DNA of 64,000 bases from Bacteroidota bacterium. Its GTDB lineage: Bacteria > Bacteroidota > Bacteroidia > Chitinophagales > Saprospiraceae. Below the pieces are notes generated by a model. The model ran no database searches. It saw only the letters and a program-made list of their open reading frames with translations, and was not told where the DNA came from. The DNA lies in the NCBI GenBank assembly GCA_029567325.1, contig JAKQLF010000115.1, positions 1 through 64,000 on the forward strand, written 5' to 3'. Below, piece after piece: positions 13,852-23,697 of the stretch. Each line of letters begins with the position of its first letter. Position 1 is the stretch's first letter. A program made the position numbers and the translations under genes.

Positions 13852-16344
13852 TTAAAGTGTTGTGAAACTATATTTTTTTCCTTTTTTTGTGGGTACATCA
13901 ACCATGATATAATGGTCAAGTTCTGATGGTTTGATCGTTGATTTACTAGAAATAATGGGTTCAGTTACCTGGTCAACTTTGTAAAACATATTGGGATTTT
14001 CATTTTGAGCAGTAGCCAGACTACCGCCGCCATTTAATTTAACTGCATTAGGAAGCCTTAATCTCAAATTACCTCCCAAGTGTGAAACAACTTCCAATTT
14101 TACAATTTTTTGATTTTCCCACTGAAGGTTGGTGATCTCAAAACCACCTTTTGCCATCAATCCTTTGATACTGCCGTCCTTCCAAACATCGGGCAGTGCC
14201 GGTAATAAGTGTACGGCCTCGTCAGAGCATTGCATCAACATTTCTGCAATTCCTGAAGTACATCCAAAATTGCCATCAATTTGGAATGGTGGATGTGCGT
14301 CAAATAAATTGGTGTAAGTGCCACCACTACCCCTCTGATTGGTAAGTGGCGTCAATTGTTTTTGAATTAAAACATAAGCGTGATTGCCATCTAAAAGTCT
14401 GGCCCACCAGTTGACTTTCCAACCCATACTCCAGCCCGTAGATACATCTCCGCGTTGTATCAAAGTATTACGTGCTGCTTCAAAAAGTTTGGGTGTCCTG
14501 AATGGAGATATTTGATTGGCAGGAAATAAACCATAAAGGTGAGAAATATGTCGGTGTTTGTCATTTGGATCATCTAAATCCTCTAGCCATTCTTGTAATT
14601 GATTGTGTTGACCTATTTGCATGGGTGGCAATAAGGCGCGTTTCATTTTCAAAGTATCCATAAATTGCTGGTCAACTCCAAGGATTTCGGCTGCTCTGAT
14701 AGTGGTGCTGAAAATTTCAAATACCAATTGATTATCCATGGTTACTCCTGCATTTACGGCAATATCATCGTATTCCTTTGGCGCATTTTCTGGCGAGGTA
14801 CTTGGCGTCACCACCAACCATTTAAATTTGGGATGCTCAATGAGAAAATCCACAAAAAATGTAGCTGCACCTTTGATGGTTGGATATATTTCTTCCAGAA
14901 ATTTTTTGTCTCCTGTGTATAAATAATGCTCCCAAAGATGTTGACTCAACCATGCGCCACCTGTTGGCCAAACTCCCCATCTTGCCCCATCAATTGCTCC
15001 TGTTGCCCTCCATATGTCGGTGTTGTGATGTGCAACCCAACCACGGGCTCCATACATCGTTTTTGCAGTTTCTTGACCTGTTATTGCCAATTCCTTGACC
15101 ATCTGCAAAAAAGGTTGGTGCAATTCGCTGAGGTTTGTCCTTTCTGCAGGCCAATAATTCATTTCCGCATTTATATTGATCGTGTATTTGCTATCCCATG
15201 GTGCATTCAATCTGTTGTTCCAGATACCTTGTAAGTTTGCTGGTTGTCCACCACTTTGGGATGAAGAAATCAATAAATATCTGCCAAATTGAAAGTAGAG
15301 TTCTACAAATTGTGGGTCATTATTATCATTGAATTTTTTGAGTCTTTCATCAGTAGGTGAAGTGAGGTCTTTGGCCACTCCCAGGTCAAGGTCAACTCTG
15401 TTGAAAAAGTTTTGATACGCCTTGATGTGTTTTTTCTTCAGTTTGTCAAAAGATATTTTACTCGCTTGTTCAAGTGCTTGTTTTGCCCTGAGTTTTTCAT
15501 TGCCGCTTACATCCTTATAGCTATTGAAATTGGTCGCTATTGAAATATAAATGGTAGCCTCTGTTGCATCTTTTACCGTGATGGATGTGTCGTTGCGCTG
15601 TAAACTTCCTCCTTTGATGGCTATGTGACTGATGCCTTCAAAATTTACGACACTGGGCACACCTTCATGATCACTTGTTTTTCCATCAATGACCAATTCA
15701 TTTTGTCCGTTGATGGTTGTTTTTTTATTCAAATGCGGGCTGGTGTATGAAGTAGTAAAGGATAATTTGCCTTTTTGGGAAGCTTTTAATTTGATCGCTA
15801 TGACCCTTTCTGTAAATGATGCCAATGCTTCCCTGGTATATGTTACCCCATTTGAAACATATGAAGTAGTAGCAACTGCTGTTCTCAGATCTAACTCTCG
15901 GTGATAATTACTAAATTCTGTGTGGCCAGGAAAATCTATTTGCAAATTGGCCACTGGTTGAAACATCTGGCCATGAGATTTTTTGGTGATGATGACTTGA
16001 TTGGCCATTTTATCAGCTTCCTTATATTTCCCGTCGAAAATAAGTTTCCGCAATTCGGGTAAAGCCTCCAATGCCAACGGGTTGTCATTTCTATTGGGTC
16101 CACCACTCCAAACTGTATGTTCATTTAGTTGAATGGTTTCTGTTGCTACATTCCCATAAATCATTGCACCCAACCTACCATTGCCAATTGGCAAAGCACT
16201 TTCCCATTGATTGAGTGATGGCGCTTTATACCATAACTTTAGATCTGACTGACTTTGTGCACTCATAGAAATAATCGAGCACAGGAAAATCAATAAAAAT
16301 AAATGGGCGGTTTTCAACGGTAACTTTTTACTTAATCTGATCAT
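13852..16344 (-). CDS. GH95 alpha-L-fucosidase
   Basis: An inverting fucosidase of family GH95, 830 residues, exported (N-terminal hydrophobic stretch ending ISMSAQ). The N-terminal beta-sandwich starts with LWYKAPSLNQWESALPIGNGRLGAM split around residue 50, and the (alpha/alpha)6 barrel follows. Residues matching the Bifidobacterium AfcA active site are visible: Asn390 and Asn392 in NINAEMNYW, Glu519 in STSPEN, and Asp690 in QIDGNFG. Family members remove terminal L-Fuc-alpha-1,2-Gal; some members act on L-galactose in the same linkage. This is the strongest single pointer to fucosylated xyloglucan as the target. It precedes GH3 by 11 bases in the operon. Confidence 0.95.
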   Translation of the reverse strand: MIRLSKKLPLKTAHLFLLIFLCSIISMSAQSQSDLKLWYKAPSLNQWESALPIGNGRLGAMIYGNVATETIQLNEHTVWSGGPNRNDNPLALEALPELRKLIFDGKYKEADKMANQVIITKKSHGQMFQPVANLQIDFPGHTEFSNYHRELDLRTAVATTSYVSNGVTYTREALASFTERVIAIKLKASQKGKLSFTTSYTSPHLNKKTTINGQNELVIDGKTSDHEGVPSVVNFEGISHIAIKGGSLQRNDTSITVKDATEATIYISIATNFNSYKDVSGNEKLRAKQALEQASKISFDKLKKKHIKAYQNFFNRVDLDLGVAKDLTSPTDERLKKFNDNNDPQFVELYFQFGRYLLISSSQSGGQPANLQGIWNNRLNAPWDSKYTININAEMNYWPAERTNLSELHQPFLQMVKELAITGQETAKTMYGARGWVAHHNTDIWRATGAIDGARWGVWPTGGAWLSQHLWEHYLYTGDKKFLEEIYPTIKGAATFFVDFLIEHPKFKWLVVTPSTSPENAPKEYDDIAVNAGVTMDNQLVFEIFSTTIRAAEILGVDQQFMDTLKMKRALLPPMQIGQHNQLQEWLEDLDDPNDKHRHISHLYGLFPANQISPFRTPKLFEAARNTLIQRGDVSTGWSMGWKVNWWARLLDGNHAYVLIQKQLTPLTNQRGSGGTYTNLFDAHPPFQIDGNFGCTSGIAEMLMQCSDEAVHLLPALPDVWKDGSIKGLMAKGGFEITNLQWENQKIVKLEVVSHLGGNLRLRLPNAVKLNGGGSLATAQNENPNMFYKVDQVTEPIISSKSTIKPSELDHYIMVDVPTKKGKKYSFTTL

Positions 16345-16431
16345 GTGAACTTAGCTTATTTGAATTATTTGAATCATACCAATTAGGCTTATTTATGACT
16401 ATTTGGTATCGTCTAACATTTGAATTTTTAT

Positions 16432-17451
16432 CTATTCTTTCATTTTAATTATGGCTTTTATAACATCGGTATTTGCTTGTAGTAAATCTGGAAATTGATC
16501 TTTTACATCATCAAAATTCAACGTATTGGTAATGTATTTTTCAGGATCTATTAGTTGATTTTCTATACAACTTATGACAAAGTCAAAATCTGCCTTGGTA
16601 GCATTTCTACTACTCATCAATGTACTTTCTCTTTTGTGAAATTCTGGATGACTAAAAGTAATTTCACCACTCTGTAGGCCAATCAAAACATACCTGCCCC
16701 CATGCGCCAAATATTGGAAAGCTCCATTGATCGCCTTTTGATTGCCAGTTGCATCGATGACAACTGTTGGCATATCTCCATTGGTCATTATTTTTAATGT
16801 TTGATTGACGTCTTCTCTCAGTGGATTGATGGTATGGTTGAACCCAAGTATATCTACACAAAAATCTAGGCGCTTACTATTGACGTCCATCAATATCACA
16901 TTTCCTCCAGCAATTCTGGCAAATTCTGCTGCGGCAATTCCAATAGGACCAGTACCGATGACTAAAACAAAATCATTAGCATTAACAGCTGCTCGTCGTA
17001 CGCCATGTGCTCCAATGGCTAATGGCTCAACCAAAGACAAAGCTTCCAAACTCAAACCTTTACCTTTGATTAATGAGGTTTCAGGTACACAAAGATATTC
17101 CACCATTCCACCGTCCTGGTGCACACCACTTACCCGCATTTCTACGCAACAATTTGTTTTTCCAGACCTGCAAGCAACACACTTACCACAATGAAAATAA
17201 GGAATAAATGTCACCATATCTCCAACAGAAAAATCATCTGTTCCTTGATATTCAACCAAAGTACCCGACAATTCGTGTCCCAAAATTCTTGGATATTGAA
17301 AATAAGGTTGGGTTCCTTCAAAGGCATGCAAATCAGTGCCGCAAATTCCAATCCTTTTTATTTGAATAATTGCTTGGCCTTCTTGTATTGTTGGTTTATC
17401 TAGTGTTATATAATTGAAACTTCCCGGTTTTTCGCAAACTATACCATTCAC
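16432..17451 (-). CDS. zinc-dependent alcohol dehydrogenase, L-galactonate 5-dehydrogenase (LgoD/YjjN)-like
   Basis: A cytoplasmic medium-chain dehydrogenase of 339 residues. Catalytic zinc ligands are Cys37 and the His-Glu of GHE (59-60); structural zinc ligands are Cys88, Cys91, Cys94 and Cys102; the Rossmann motif GTGPIG is at 166-171. Stretches such as GVHQDGG, PEFHKRES and SRNAT closely resemble E. coli LgoD, which oxidises L-galactonate at C5. L-fuconate is 6-deoxy-L-galactonate, so oxidation of the L-fucose-derived acid is a reasonable guess. The start is GTG at 17451: an in-frame TAG lies four codons upstream and no ATG is available. It follows the aldo/keto reductase by 60 bases in the PUL operon. 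Exact substrate is inferred. Confidence 0.85.
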   Translation of the reverse strand: MNGIVCEKPGSFNYITLDKPTIQEGQAIIQIKRIGICGTDLHAFEGTQPYFQYPRILGHELSGTLVEYQGTDDFSVGDMVTFIPYFHCGKCVACRSGKTNCCVEMRVSGVHQDGGMVEYLCVPETSLIKGKGLSLEALSLVEPLAIGAHGVRRAAVNANDFVLVIGTGPIGIAAAEFARIAGGNVILMDVNSKRLDFCVDILGFNHTINPLREDVNQTLKIMTNGDMPTVVIDATGNQKAINGAFQYLAHGGRYVLIGLQSGEITFSHPEFHKRESTLMSSRNATKADFDFVISCIENQLIDPEKYITNTLNFDDVKDQFPDLLQANTDVIKAIIKMKE

Positions 17452-17511
17452 TTTATGATTCTATTTAATTTATTTTTTAATATAATGCTTCATGACTTTT
17501 TTCTCAAATTT

Positions 17512-18549
17512 TCAATCCATGGATGCAACATGAATATTTTTTTCAAAATCAATTTGAATCAAACCTTTTTCATAAAGTTCCTTCCAAAATGATGGAGAGA
17601 TTTTTTTCTCCGTCATAGCAATATTTTGTTTTACTCTTTTGGGATCTGTTGTATTGAGTGCAATGCTTCCTACTCCTGGAATTTGTAATGCAAACTGCAC
17701 ACAGGCCTCAGCTGGCGTGACTTCGTATTGTTTGCAAATCAGGTAAAATTTTTCCCTCCAATCATAGAGGTGTCTGGTTGCAGGATCATGTGGGTCGAGC
17801 AATTTGTAATCAAAATAATCACTACCAACTAAAAATCCTGAATGAAAAACTGCTGAATTAATCACCCAAACACCGCGTTGCGAAAATTCATAGATTAAAT
17901 TTAATAATTCCTGCGGATGACTTTTGATGGTCATGCTATTGGCAATCATTACCCAATCTAAAATTACATCGTGAGATAATTCCTGGATAACTCTCCAGTC
18001 TTTTGCGCCAATACCAATTGCACTTACAATGCCCTCCTTTTTTAAATCATATAAGGCTCTATATGCTTCCAAGATATCATTGTATAATGACAAATAATGA
18101 TCGCGACTCTCAGCCATTGCAAGATATTCGTCTGGGTCATGAACAGAAACCATTTGTGGAATATATCCGCCTAATAACTTATTACCTTGGTCAAAACATT
18201 CAATCACTCCTTTATAACTGATCGTTTGCTTTGCATCATTTTTGAGATTTTTCCAAACTCCTGGCTCAAAAGTTGGTTCTGTGCCTTTCAATTCTGTTCT
18301 CAGCCAACCTAGTTTATTACTTATCTGTACTTCACTTTTCTGGATATTTAATTGATTCAAACATTTTCCTAAAACCTCTAAAGCTAAACCTGCTCCATAC
18401 TTTCCAGCAGAATCAAACATCACCAAACCGTTTGATTCTTCAAAACAATTTTTCACCAATTCAAACTTCTGTTCTTCAGGTATTTCTGTATACAAATTAC
18501 CCAAACTACTGGTCCCAAAAATTATTTTTGGAAACAAGCTACCTTTCAT
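17512..18549 (-). CDS. aldo/keto reductase, L-fucose/D-threo-aldose 1-dehydrogenase-like
   Basis: A 345-residue AKR-fold oxidoreductase without signal peptide. The catalytic tetrad is recognisable: Asp46 and Tyr51 (FDSAGKYGAG), Lys79 (SNKLG) and His137 (VSVHDPD). Sequence character (DSAGKYGAGLAEVLGK-type start, VHDPDEYLA) is that of the aldose 1-dehydrogenase branch that oxidises L-fucose, L-galactose or D-arabinose to the lactone. Placed between SusD and the LgoD-like dehydrogenase, it would begin oxidative use of the fucose freed by GH95. No lactonase, dehydratase or aldolase follows in this window. General AKR function is secure; the substrate is inferred from context. Confidence 0.83.
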   Translation of the reverse strand: MKGSLFPKIIFGTSSLGNLYTEIPEEQKFELVKNCFEESNGLVMFDSAGKYGAGLALEVLGKCLNQLNIQKSEVQISNKLGWLRTELKGTEPTFEPGVWKNLKNDAKQTISYKGVIECFDQGNKLLGGYIPQMVSVHDPDEYLAMAESRDHYLSLYNDILEAYRALYDLKKEGIVSAIGIGAKDWRVIQELSHDVILDWVMIANSMTIKSHPQELLNLIYEFSQRGVWVINSAVFHSGFLVGSDYFDYKLLDPHDPATRHLYDWREKFYLICKQYEVTPAEACVQFALQIPGVGSIALNTTDPKRVKQNIAMTEKKISPSFWKELYEKGLIQIDFEKNIHVASMD

Positions 18550-18652
18550 ACTTCAACTTTTTACTTTAACTCTAAAAACATCGGATACAGATGCACCCTA
18601 AAGATGTGAATAAAATCTCATCCTTAATAATTCCCAAAGATGAAAAGAAAAT

Positions 18653-18696
18653 ATTGAAGCAGGTATCATTTTTTTCATAAGATACCTGCCCTCAAT
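18653..18696 (-). terminator. stem-loop between susD and the downstream PUL genes
   Basis: A 9-bp perfect inverted repeat (gcaggtatc at 18659-18667 with gatacctgc at 18681-18689), extended after a small bulge by attga/tcaat at 18653-18657 and 18692-18696. On the minus strand the stem is followed by a T-rich stretch. It sits 27 bases after the susD stop and about 100 bases before the AKR start. It could be a partial terminator or a 3' protective structure that lowers expression of downstream enzymes relative to susCD. Confidence 0.6.
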
Positions 18697-18722
18697 ACTT
18701 GTTAAAATAGCTACTTTTGTTA

Positions 18723-20411
18723 TTAATAACCTTGAGTTTGTTCCAACTCAGGGTTTCTTAATATTTCATTTGTTTCTATGGGAAGTAAATTAAACTTAGG
18801 ATCAAATTGTCCTCTGTCCAATAGTTGATTTAAAACGTAGTTTTTCTTTCCTGCAGCGTCTTTGATGATGTCCATGCCATAGATGATTCCAGACTCAGCA
18901 ACGTCAGATATTTTCCATCTTCTCACGTCCCAATATCTGTGTTCTTCAAAAGCTAGTTCAATTCTTCTTTCGTTGTACAATCTGCGTCTGAGTTCAGCGC
19001 CTGTTACACTGGCTGGAATGGCTGGCATACCCACTCTGGCTCTTACTTTTGAGAGGTATTCTCTGCATGTCGCCTCGTCGCCCAGCTCAAATTTCGCCTC
19101 TGCGTAATTTAAGTAAATCTCTCCCAATCTGAATATGATCCAAGGATTGGTATAGGGTTGTTGCCAACTCAAAGGAATGTTTGATTCTGGCATGAATTTC
19201 TTCAAAACATAATTTGATCTTGGATTATCACCACTTTGTTTGTAAGAATCAAATCCCCATTTTGAGCCATCTGGTGAAACCCACATTTCAAAAATATCAC
19301 CTCTATATTCAGATCCATCATGAATAATGGTTGCTTCAAATCTAGGATCTCTGTTTGCATATGGATTTTGTGGGTCATAACCTGAAGCAGGATTTACTGT
19401 CTTCACACCTCCTGGATAAATAAATGGAGGTTCACCATTTGTCATATCGTAGTCATCAACCAGGTTTTGCGTAGGTCCGTTACTTGCCCACCAACCACCG
19501 TATGCTCCGTACCTTCTATTGAGGTTGTGCATTGGGGCTTGGTGTGAATTGGTAGCTGAAAAACTACGGACAAAAATCATTTCATTATTTGGAGCACCAC
19601 TTGGTTGATTAAATACTTGCGAATAATTTGGCTCTAAAATATAATCGCTTTTCATCACTTGCTCTGCATATGTTGCTGCTTTTTGCCATCTGTTTTTGTC
19701 ATTGGCAGTGTTGAAAAGCGGAGAAGCTGCATAAAGCGTCAACCGAGAAAGCAATGCATTGCACGCATCTTTTGTCGCCCTACCAAAATTACTATCTGTT
19801 GATGCATACTTGGTTGCCAAATCAGGAATGGCAGCTAATAATTCAGTTTCTATAAATGTAGCAACTTCATCAAATGAACTTCTTTTGAATGAAACTTCCT
19901 CTCCCAAATCATAAACTTCGGTCACAATTGGTGCACCTCCAAAACGCTCAATGAGATTGAAATAAATGAAAGCTCGTAGAAATTTTGCCTCAGCAACCAA
20001 TCGAGCTTTGTTCTGGATAGCTATTGCATCTCCTTCCATCTTCTCTAGAAAAACGTTGATTTTACGAATGGCTTGGAAAGCAGTACCCCAATAATAAATA
20101 TTTCCTCCACCAGTCCAGTGGTTGGTAGCTGCACTGGTAATGTTATCAGGATTCATTGTGCGACGTGCGACGTTACCCAAATCCCAAGCAATTGAACAGT
20201 AAGCCTCATCAGTGGCCTTTGACTGCATGTGGATTTTAAATCCGTGTTCTATACTATTTTGATACAATGCATTGTGATAGGCTTTGATCAAATTTTCATC
20301 CGACCAAACCGCATCCTCTGCTATTCTATCTTTTGGTGGAATATCCAGAATGTCATCATTACAAGCGGATATAAAAGCCAATAATGTAAATAAGAATAAT
20401 ATCTTTTTCAT
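18723..20411 (-). CDS. SusD/RagB-like glycan-binding outer-membrane lipoprotein
   Basis: A 562-residue SusD-family protein. The signal peptide ends in a lipobox (LAFISAC, lipidated Cys17). TPR-like helices and the family C-terminal region are visible, including YLNYAEAKFELGD, RRRLYNERRIELAFEEHRYWDVRRWK and a closing LLPIETNEILRNPELEQTQGY region. SusD proteins sit on the cell surface over the SusC pore and capture oligosaccharides. It starts 12 bases after susC ends, so the two are translated together. Residue-level ligand contacts cannot be read from sequence; the ligand is inferred from the downstream enzymes. It is transcribed with susC from the LacI-controlled promoter. Confidence 0.96.
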   Translation of the reverse strand: MKKILFLFTLLAFISACNDDILDIPPKDRIAEDAVWSDENLIKAYHNALYQNSIEHGFKIHMQSKATDEAYCSIAWDLGNVARRTMNPDNITSAATNHWTGGGNIYYWGTAFQAIRKINVFLEKMEGDAIAIQNKARLVAEAKFLRAFIYFNLIERFGGAPIVTEVYDLGEEVSFKRSSFDEVATFIETELLAAIPDLATKYASTDSNFGRATKDACNALLSRLTLYAASPLFNTANDKNRWQKAATYAEQVMKSDYILEPNYSQVFNQPSGAPNNEMIFVRSFSATNSHQAPMHNLNRRYGAYGGWWASNGPTQNLVDDYDMTNGEPPFIYPGGVKTVNPASGYDPQNPYANRDPRFEATIIHDGSEYRGDIFEMWVSPDGSKWGFDSYKQSGDNPRSNYVLKKFMPESNIPLSWQQPYTNPWIIFRLGEIYLNYAEAKFELGDEATCREYLSKVRARVGMPAIPASVTGAELRRRLYNERRIELAFEEHRYWDVRRWKISDVAESGIIYGMDIIKDAAGKKNYVLNQLLDRGQFDPKFNLLPIETNEILRNPELEQTQGY

Positions 20412-20423
20412 TGTTCTTTAATT

Positions 20424-23400
20424 TTAGAATTTAACATTTGCTCCAATATTGAGCACTCTTTGTTGTGGATAATATAAAAATCCACCATTCATTTCTGGGT
20501 CTGCCCACTTGATTTCTTTGGCCCAAGTCAACAAGTTTGACCCACTTAAATAAATTCGAGTTTGGCTCAATCCAGCCTTTCCAGAAAGACTCGCTGGTAA
20601 TGAATAGCCAATTTCCATGTTTTTCAACCTTGCAAATGTGGCGTCAAACAACCACATCGTATTGTTGCTTGGTGCATTGTCCGCAGCTCGTGGTAAACTA
20701 CCATTTGGATTATCTACTGACCATCTATCTTCTGCTCTGTATACAGAAGCATTATCAAAGTTGGAGTTTCCAAGTGAAGCAAATCCTCCATCATAGTTAT
20801 AAGCATTGGTTTGCCCCTGGAAGAACATGTTGAGATCAAAGCTTTTATAGCTCAAATCAAAGTTTAATCCAAAAACTATTTCTGGAATTGCAGTATAATT
20901 GAATCTAAACTGATCTGCTGCATTGATCATGCCATCACCATTTAAATCCACAATTTTGGTATCACCCAATTGTGCATTGGCCAATCGAGGAGAGCTTTCC
21001 AATTCTTCTTGAGTATTGAAAATTCCATCGGCTTGGTAAAATAAGCCAGCACCAACAGGGCGACCTGTCTGATTTTTGACCTCTTCGTCTTGTGGAACTT
21101 CATCCATGAAGATGATTTTACTTCTGGCAAATGAAGTACTTCCACCGATTCTATATCTAAATTCACCTACTGTGCGATTGTGTGACAATTCCAATTCAAA
21201 TCCATGGCTCTTTACTTCACCAATGTTTTCATCTGGTATTGATGAGAATCCTAAAACATTACTGATAGATACATTTTTCTTGGCAAGAATATTGGATCTG
21301 TTTTGATTCCAAAGCGTAAAATTCACGCCCAATAATCCTTTTAACATCGTAGCCTCTACACCCAAATCCAATTTTTCACTTACTTCCCATGTAATGTTGG
21401 GGTTTGGCAATGTATTTGGGAAAATACCCGGAACATCACCACTGCCAAATACATAATTTTGACCAAAAGAAAAAGATTGCAGATACTGATATGGAGCAAC
21501 TCTATCATTTCCAATTTGTCCAAAAGATCCTCTCAATTTCAAGAAGTCGACAAAATCAACGTCTTGCATAAATGATTCCTCAGAAACCAACCATCCTGCT
21601 GACATGGCTGGGAAAAATCCGTACCTCTTTTCGTTGGGAAATATTTGGGAACCATCATATCTAAATAAAACTTCAGCCAAATATCTACCCTTGAAACTGT
21701 AGTTAAATCGACCAAAATAATTGTTATAGGCACTTGCAGATGTGGATCCACCATTGTTTTTGTCCTCTGGTGCCGTGCTACCTACGTTGATCTGATCAAT
21801 AGCAGAACTGACAAAGTTTCTTCTATAAGCTTGTGCCCATATGTTGTCATTTTGTTGACGTTCTACTCCAAGCATTGCGCCAATATTGTGGTTGTCTCCT
21901 ATGAGTTTATTGTAGTTGATTCGAGCATTTGCAAGTCTAGTGGTCCACCTGTTGTATGTATCCCACAATTCTGTTGTTGACGAACCAGTACCTTGTTTTC
22001 TGTCGTAATTTTGCGTATTGACATTGTATTCATTATAGAAATATGGCTTTACAAATCTTTTTTCAAATCTGTTATTCAAGTCATAATTGTAACTTCCAGT
22101 TATTTTCAAACCTTCTACACCAGGAATTTGGTAAGTCGCAGTAAGCGTAGAATATATAGGACTGTCACTATTGGAGGTAAGGCCTCTTTGATCTACCAAT
22201 AATGGATTCTCACCCAATCTTCCTGGAGCTATCAATCCATTTGGATATCTGGCCACCAACGTTGGATTCGCAAGGATGATGTTTGTAAAATCCGTTGTAT
22301 TGTTATTGACAGCCGAATTGGTAGTTTTATTCAATATTGCTGAAATATTGGCTCCTATTGTCAGGTGTTTACTGACATTTATATCCGTTGTCAATCGGAA
22401 GTTGTACTGGTTATAATCAACTGGTGTATTTCTAAAGTTTCCATCTTGATTCATGTACCCAAATGATAAGAAATACTTTGCAGCTTGGGTACCTCCAGCA
22501 ACTGACATGTTGATTCTTTGTTGCACAGAATGAGGTCTTAGCATTTCATCTACCCAATCAGTATTTGGATAGAGTACAGGATCTGATCCGTCTGCATATT
22601 TTCTTATTGCATCTGCTGAATAAAAAGGAGTAAAAGTAGCTGGCCGACCTGCTCTATACCATTCAGCTTCATTGAATACTTGTGCGTAGGTTGCGGCATC
22701 CATAACATCGACAATCTTGGTAGGAGCAGAAAAAGATTGATTCATTGAAACATTAAATTCTGGTTTTCCCAATGCACCCTTTTTGGTAGTTATCAAGATT
22801 ACACCATTAGCCGCCCTTGCTCCATAAATGGCAGCACTTGCGTCTTTCAAAACGGAGATACTTTCTATATCACTTGGGTTGAGTCGCCCCATAAAACTTC
22901 TTGGAACACCATCAATAATGATCAACGGTGATGCAGGATTGATTCCATCTCCAGTATTACTGTCAAATGTGCCACTACCTCTGATCAAAAGATTGGGATC
23001 ATCAGCACCAGGTTGACCAGAGCGCTGATTGACAATCAAACCTGGTAGACGTCCTGCCAGTGAACTGGTAACATTGGCAGTAGGGCTCTTGACCAATTCT
23101 ACACCTTTGACACTCGATACAGAACCAGTAAGAGTTTCCTTCCTTTGTTCTCCGTAACCTATTACAACTACTTCGTCAAGTGCAGCAACATCAGCTGCCA
23201 AGACAATGTCAATATTTGTCTGTGACCCAACATTTATTTCTTGAGTCATAAAACCAATAAAGCTGAATACCAAAGTGGAATTTTGTGGCACTCCATCCAC
23301 TTCATAGAATCCATCAACGTCTGTGATGGTACCTATGGTTGATCCTTTTACAATAACATTGACTCCGATTACTGGAGGACTACCCTCTTCATCAGATACA

Positions 23401-23528
23401 ATTTTTCCAGAAATTTTTAAATTCTGGGCATTTAATCCCACTGAGTATAGGATTAAGCAGATAAACCACAAACTGTGCCTTACAATCCACGGCCTACCAT
23501 AATGTGATGTGGTAAACTTTTTTAGCAT
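20424..23528 (-). CDS. SusC/RagA-like TonB-dependent transporter
   Basis: A 1034-residue TonB-linked outer-membrane protein of the SusC type. Order: signal peptide (to LNAQ, residue 35), carboxypeptidase-regulatory-like beta domain (about 37-115), the conserved EVVVIGYGEQRKETLTGSVS segment (about 120-135), plug domain with the family motif ending GVILITTKKG, then a 22-strand beta-barrel ending in NIGANVKF with a C-terminal aromatic residue. It imports oligosaccharides into the periplasm using TonB/ExbBD energy. No N-terminal STN domain is present, so it is not an anti-sigma-linked receptor; this agrees with control by the adjacent LacI regulator. It heads the minus-strand operon. Confidence 0.97.
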   Translation of the reverse strand: MLKKFTTSHYGRPWIVRHSLWFICLILYSVGLNAQNLKISGKIVSDEEGSPPVIGVNVIVKGSTIGTITDVDGFYEVDGVPQNSTLVFSFIGFMTQEINVGSQTNIDIVLAADVAALDEVVVIGYGEQRKETLTGSVSSVKGVELVKSPTANVTSSLAGRLPGLIVNQRSGQPGADDPNLLIRGSGTFDSNTGDGINPASPLIIIDGVPRSFMGRLNPSDIESISVLKDASAAIYGARAANGVILITTKKGALGKPEFNVSMNQSFSAPTKIVDVMDAATYAQVFNEAEWYRAGRPATFTPFYSADAIRKYADGSDPVLYPNTDWVDEMLRPHSVQQRINMSVAGGTQAAKYFLSFGYMNQDGNFRNTPVDYNQYNFRLTTDINVSKHLTIGANISAILNKTTNSAVNNNTTDFTNIILANPTLVARYPNGLIAPGRLGENPLLVDQRGLTSNSDSPIYSTLTATYQIPGVEGLKITGSYNYDLNNRFEKRFVKPYFYNEYNVNTQNYDRKQGTGSSTTELWDTYNRWTTRLANARINYNKLIGDNHNIGAMLGVERQQNDNIWAQAYRRNFVSSAIDQINVGSTAPEDKNNGGSTSASAYNNYFGRFNYSFKGRYLAEVLFRYDGSQIFPNEKRYGFFPAMSAGWLVSEESFMQDVDFVDFLKLRGSFGQIGNDRVAPYQYLQSFSFGQNYVFGSGDVPGIFPNTLPNPNITWEVSEKLDLGVEATMLKGLLGVNFTLWNQNRSNILAKKNVSISNVLGFSSIPDENIGEVKSHGFELELSHNRTVGEFRYRIGGSTSFARSKIIFMDEVPQDEEVKNQTGRPVGAGLFYQADGIFNTQEELESSPRLANAQLGDTKIVDLNGDGMINAADQFRFNYTAIPEIVFGLNFDLSYKSFDLNMFFQGQTNAYNYDGGFASLGNSNFDNASVYRAEDRWSVDNPNGSLPRAADNAPSNNTMWLFDATFARLKNMEIGYSLPASLSGKAGLSQTRIYLSGSNLLTWAKEIKWADPEMNGGFLYYPQQRVLNIGANVKF

Positions 23529-23558
23529 GCTTCAACGATTAAAAATTAAAATAATTTT

Positions 23559-23566
23559 CAAATATA
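23559..23566 (-). promoter_or_regulatory. putative -7 box of the susC promoter (TATATTTG)
   Basis: Read on the minus strand, this is TATATTTG, an exact match to the Bacteroidota -7 consensus TAnnTTTG, 31 bases upstream of the susC start. The first operator arm (23580-23594) would then cover the -33 region, as expected for repression. Confidence 0.55.
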
Positions 23567-23579
23567 TAGTAAAGTATGT

Positions 23580-23594
23580 AATCGATTAACTATT
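23580..23594. promoter_or_regulatory. susC-proximal LacI-type operator
   Basis: The sequence aatcgattaactatt contains the CG-centred palindrome TAATCGATTA (23579-23588), the architecture bound by LacI/PurR-type regulators. It is an exact 15-base reverse complement of the second site at 23661-23675, with CG centres 88 bases apart. It overlies the expected -33 region of susC. Confidence 0.7.
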
Positions 23595-23660
23595 ATTTAC
23601 ACATAAATATTATTGTAAATCATTATACATTGTATTACAACATTTTAAATGTCATAAGTA

Positions 23661-23675
23661 AATAGTTAATCGATT
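23661..23675. promoter_or_regulatory. second LacI-type operator, inverted copy
   Basis: The sequence aatagttaatcgatt is the exact reverse complement of the susC-proximal site and has the same CG-centred core. A pair 88 bases apart, about eight helical turns, would suit looping by a tetrameric or paired dimeric LacI protein. It also lies upstream of the divergent regulator gene, allowing autoregulation. Confidence 0.65.
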
Positions 23676-23697
23676 GTATAAAGTTTCATAAATTGTT

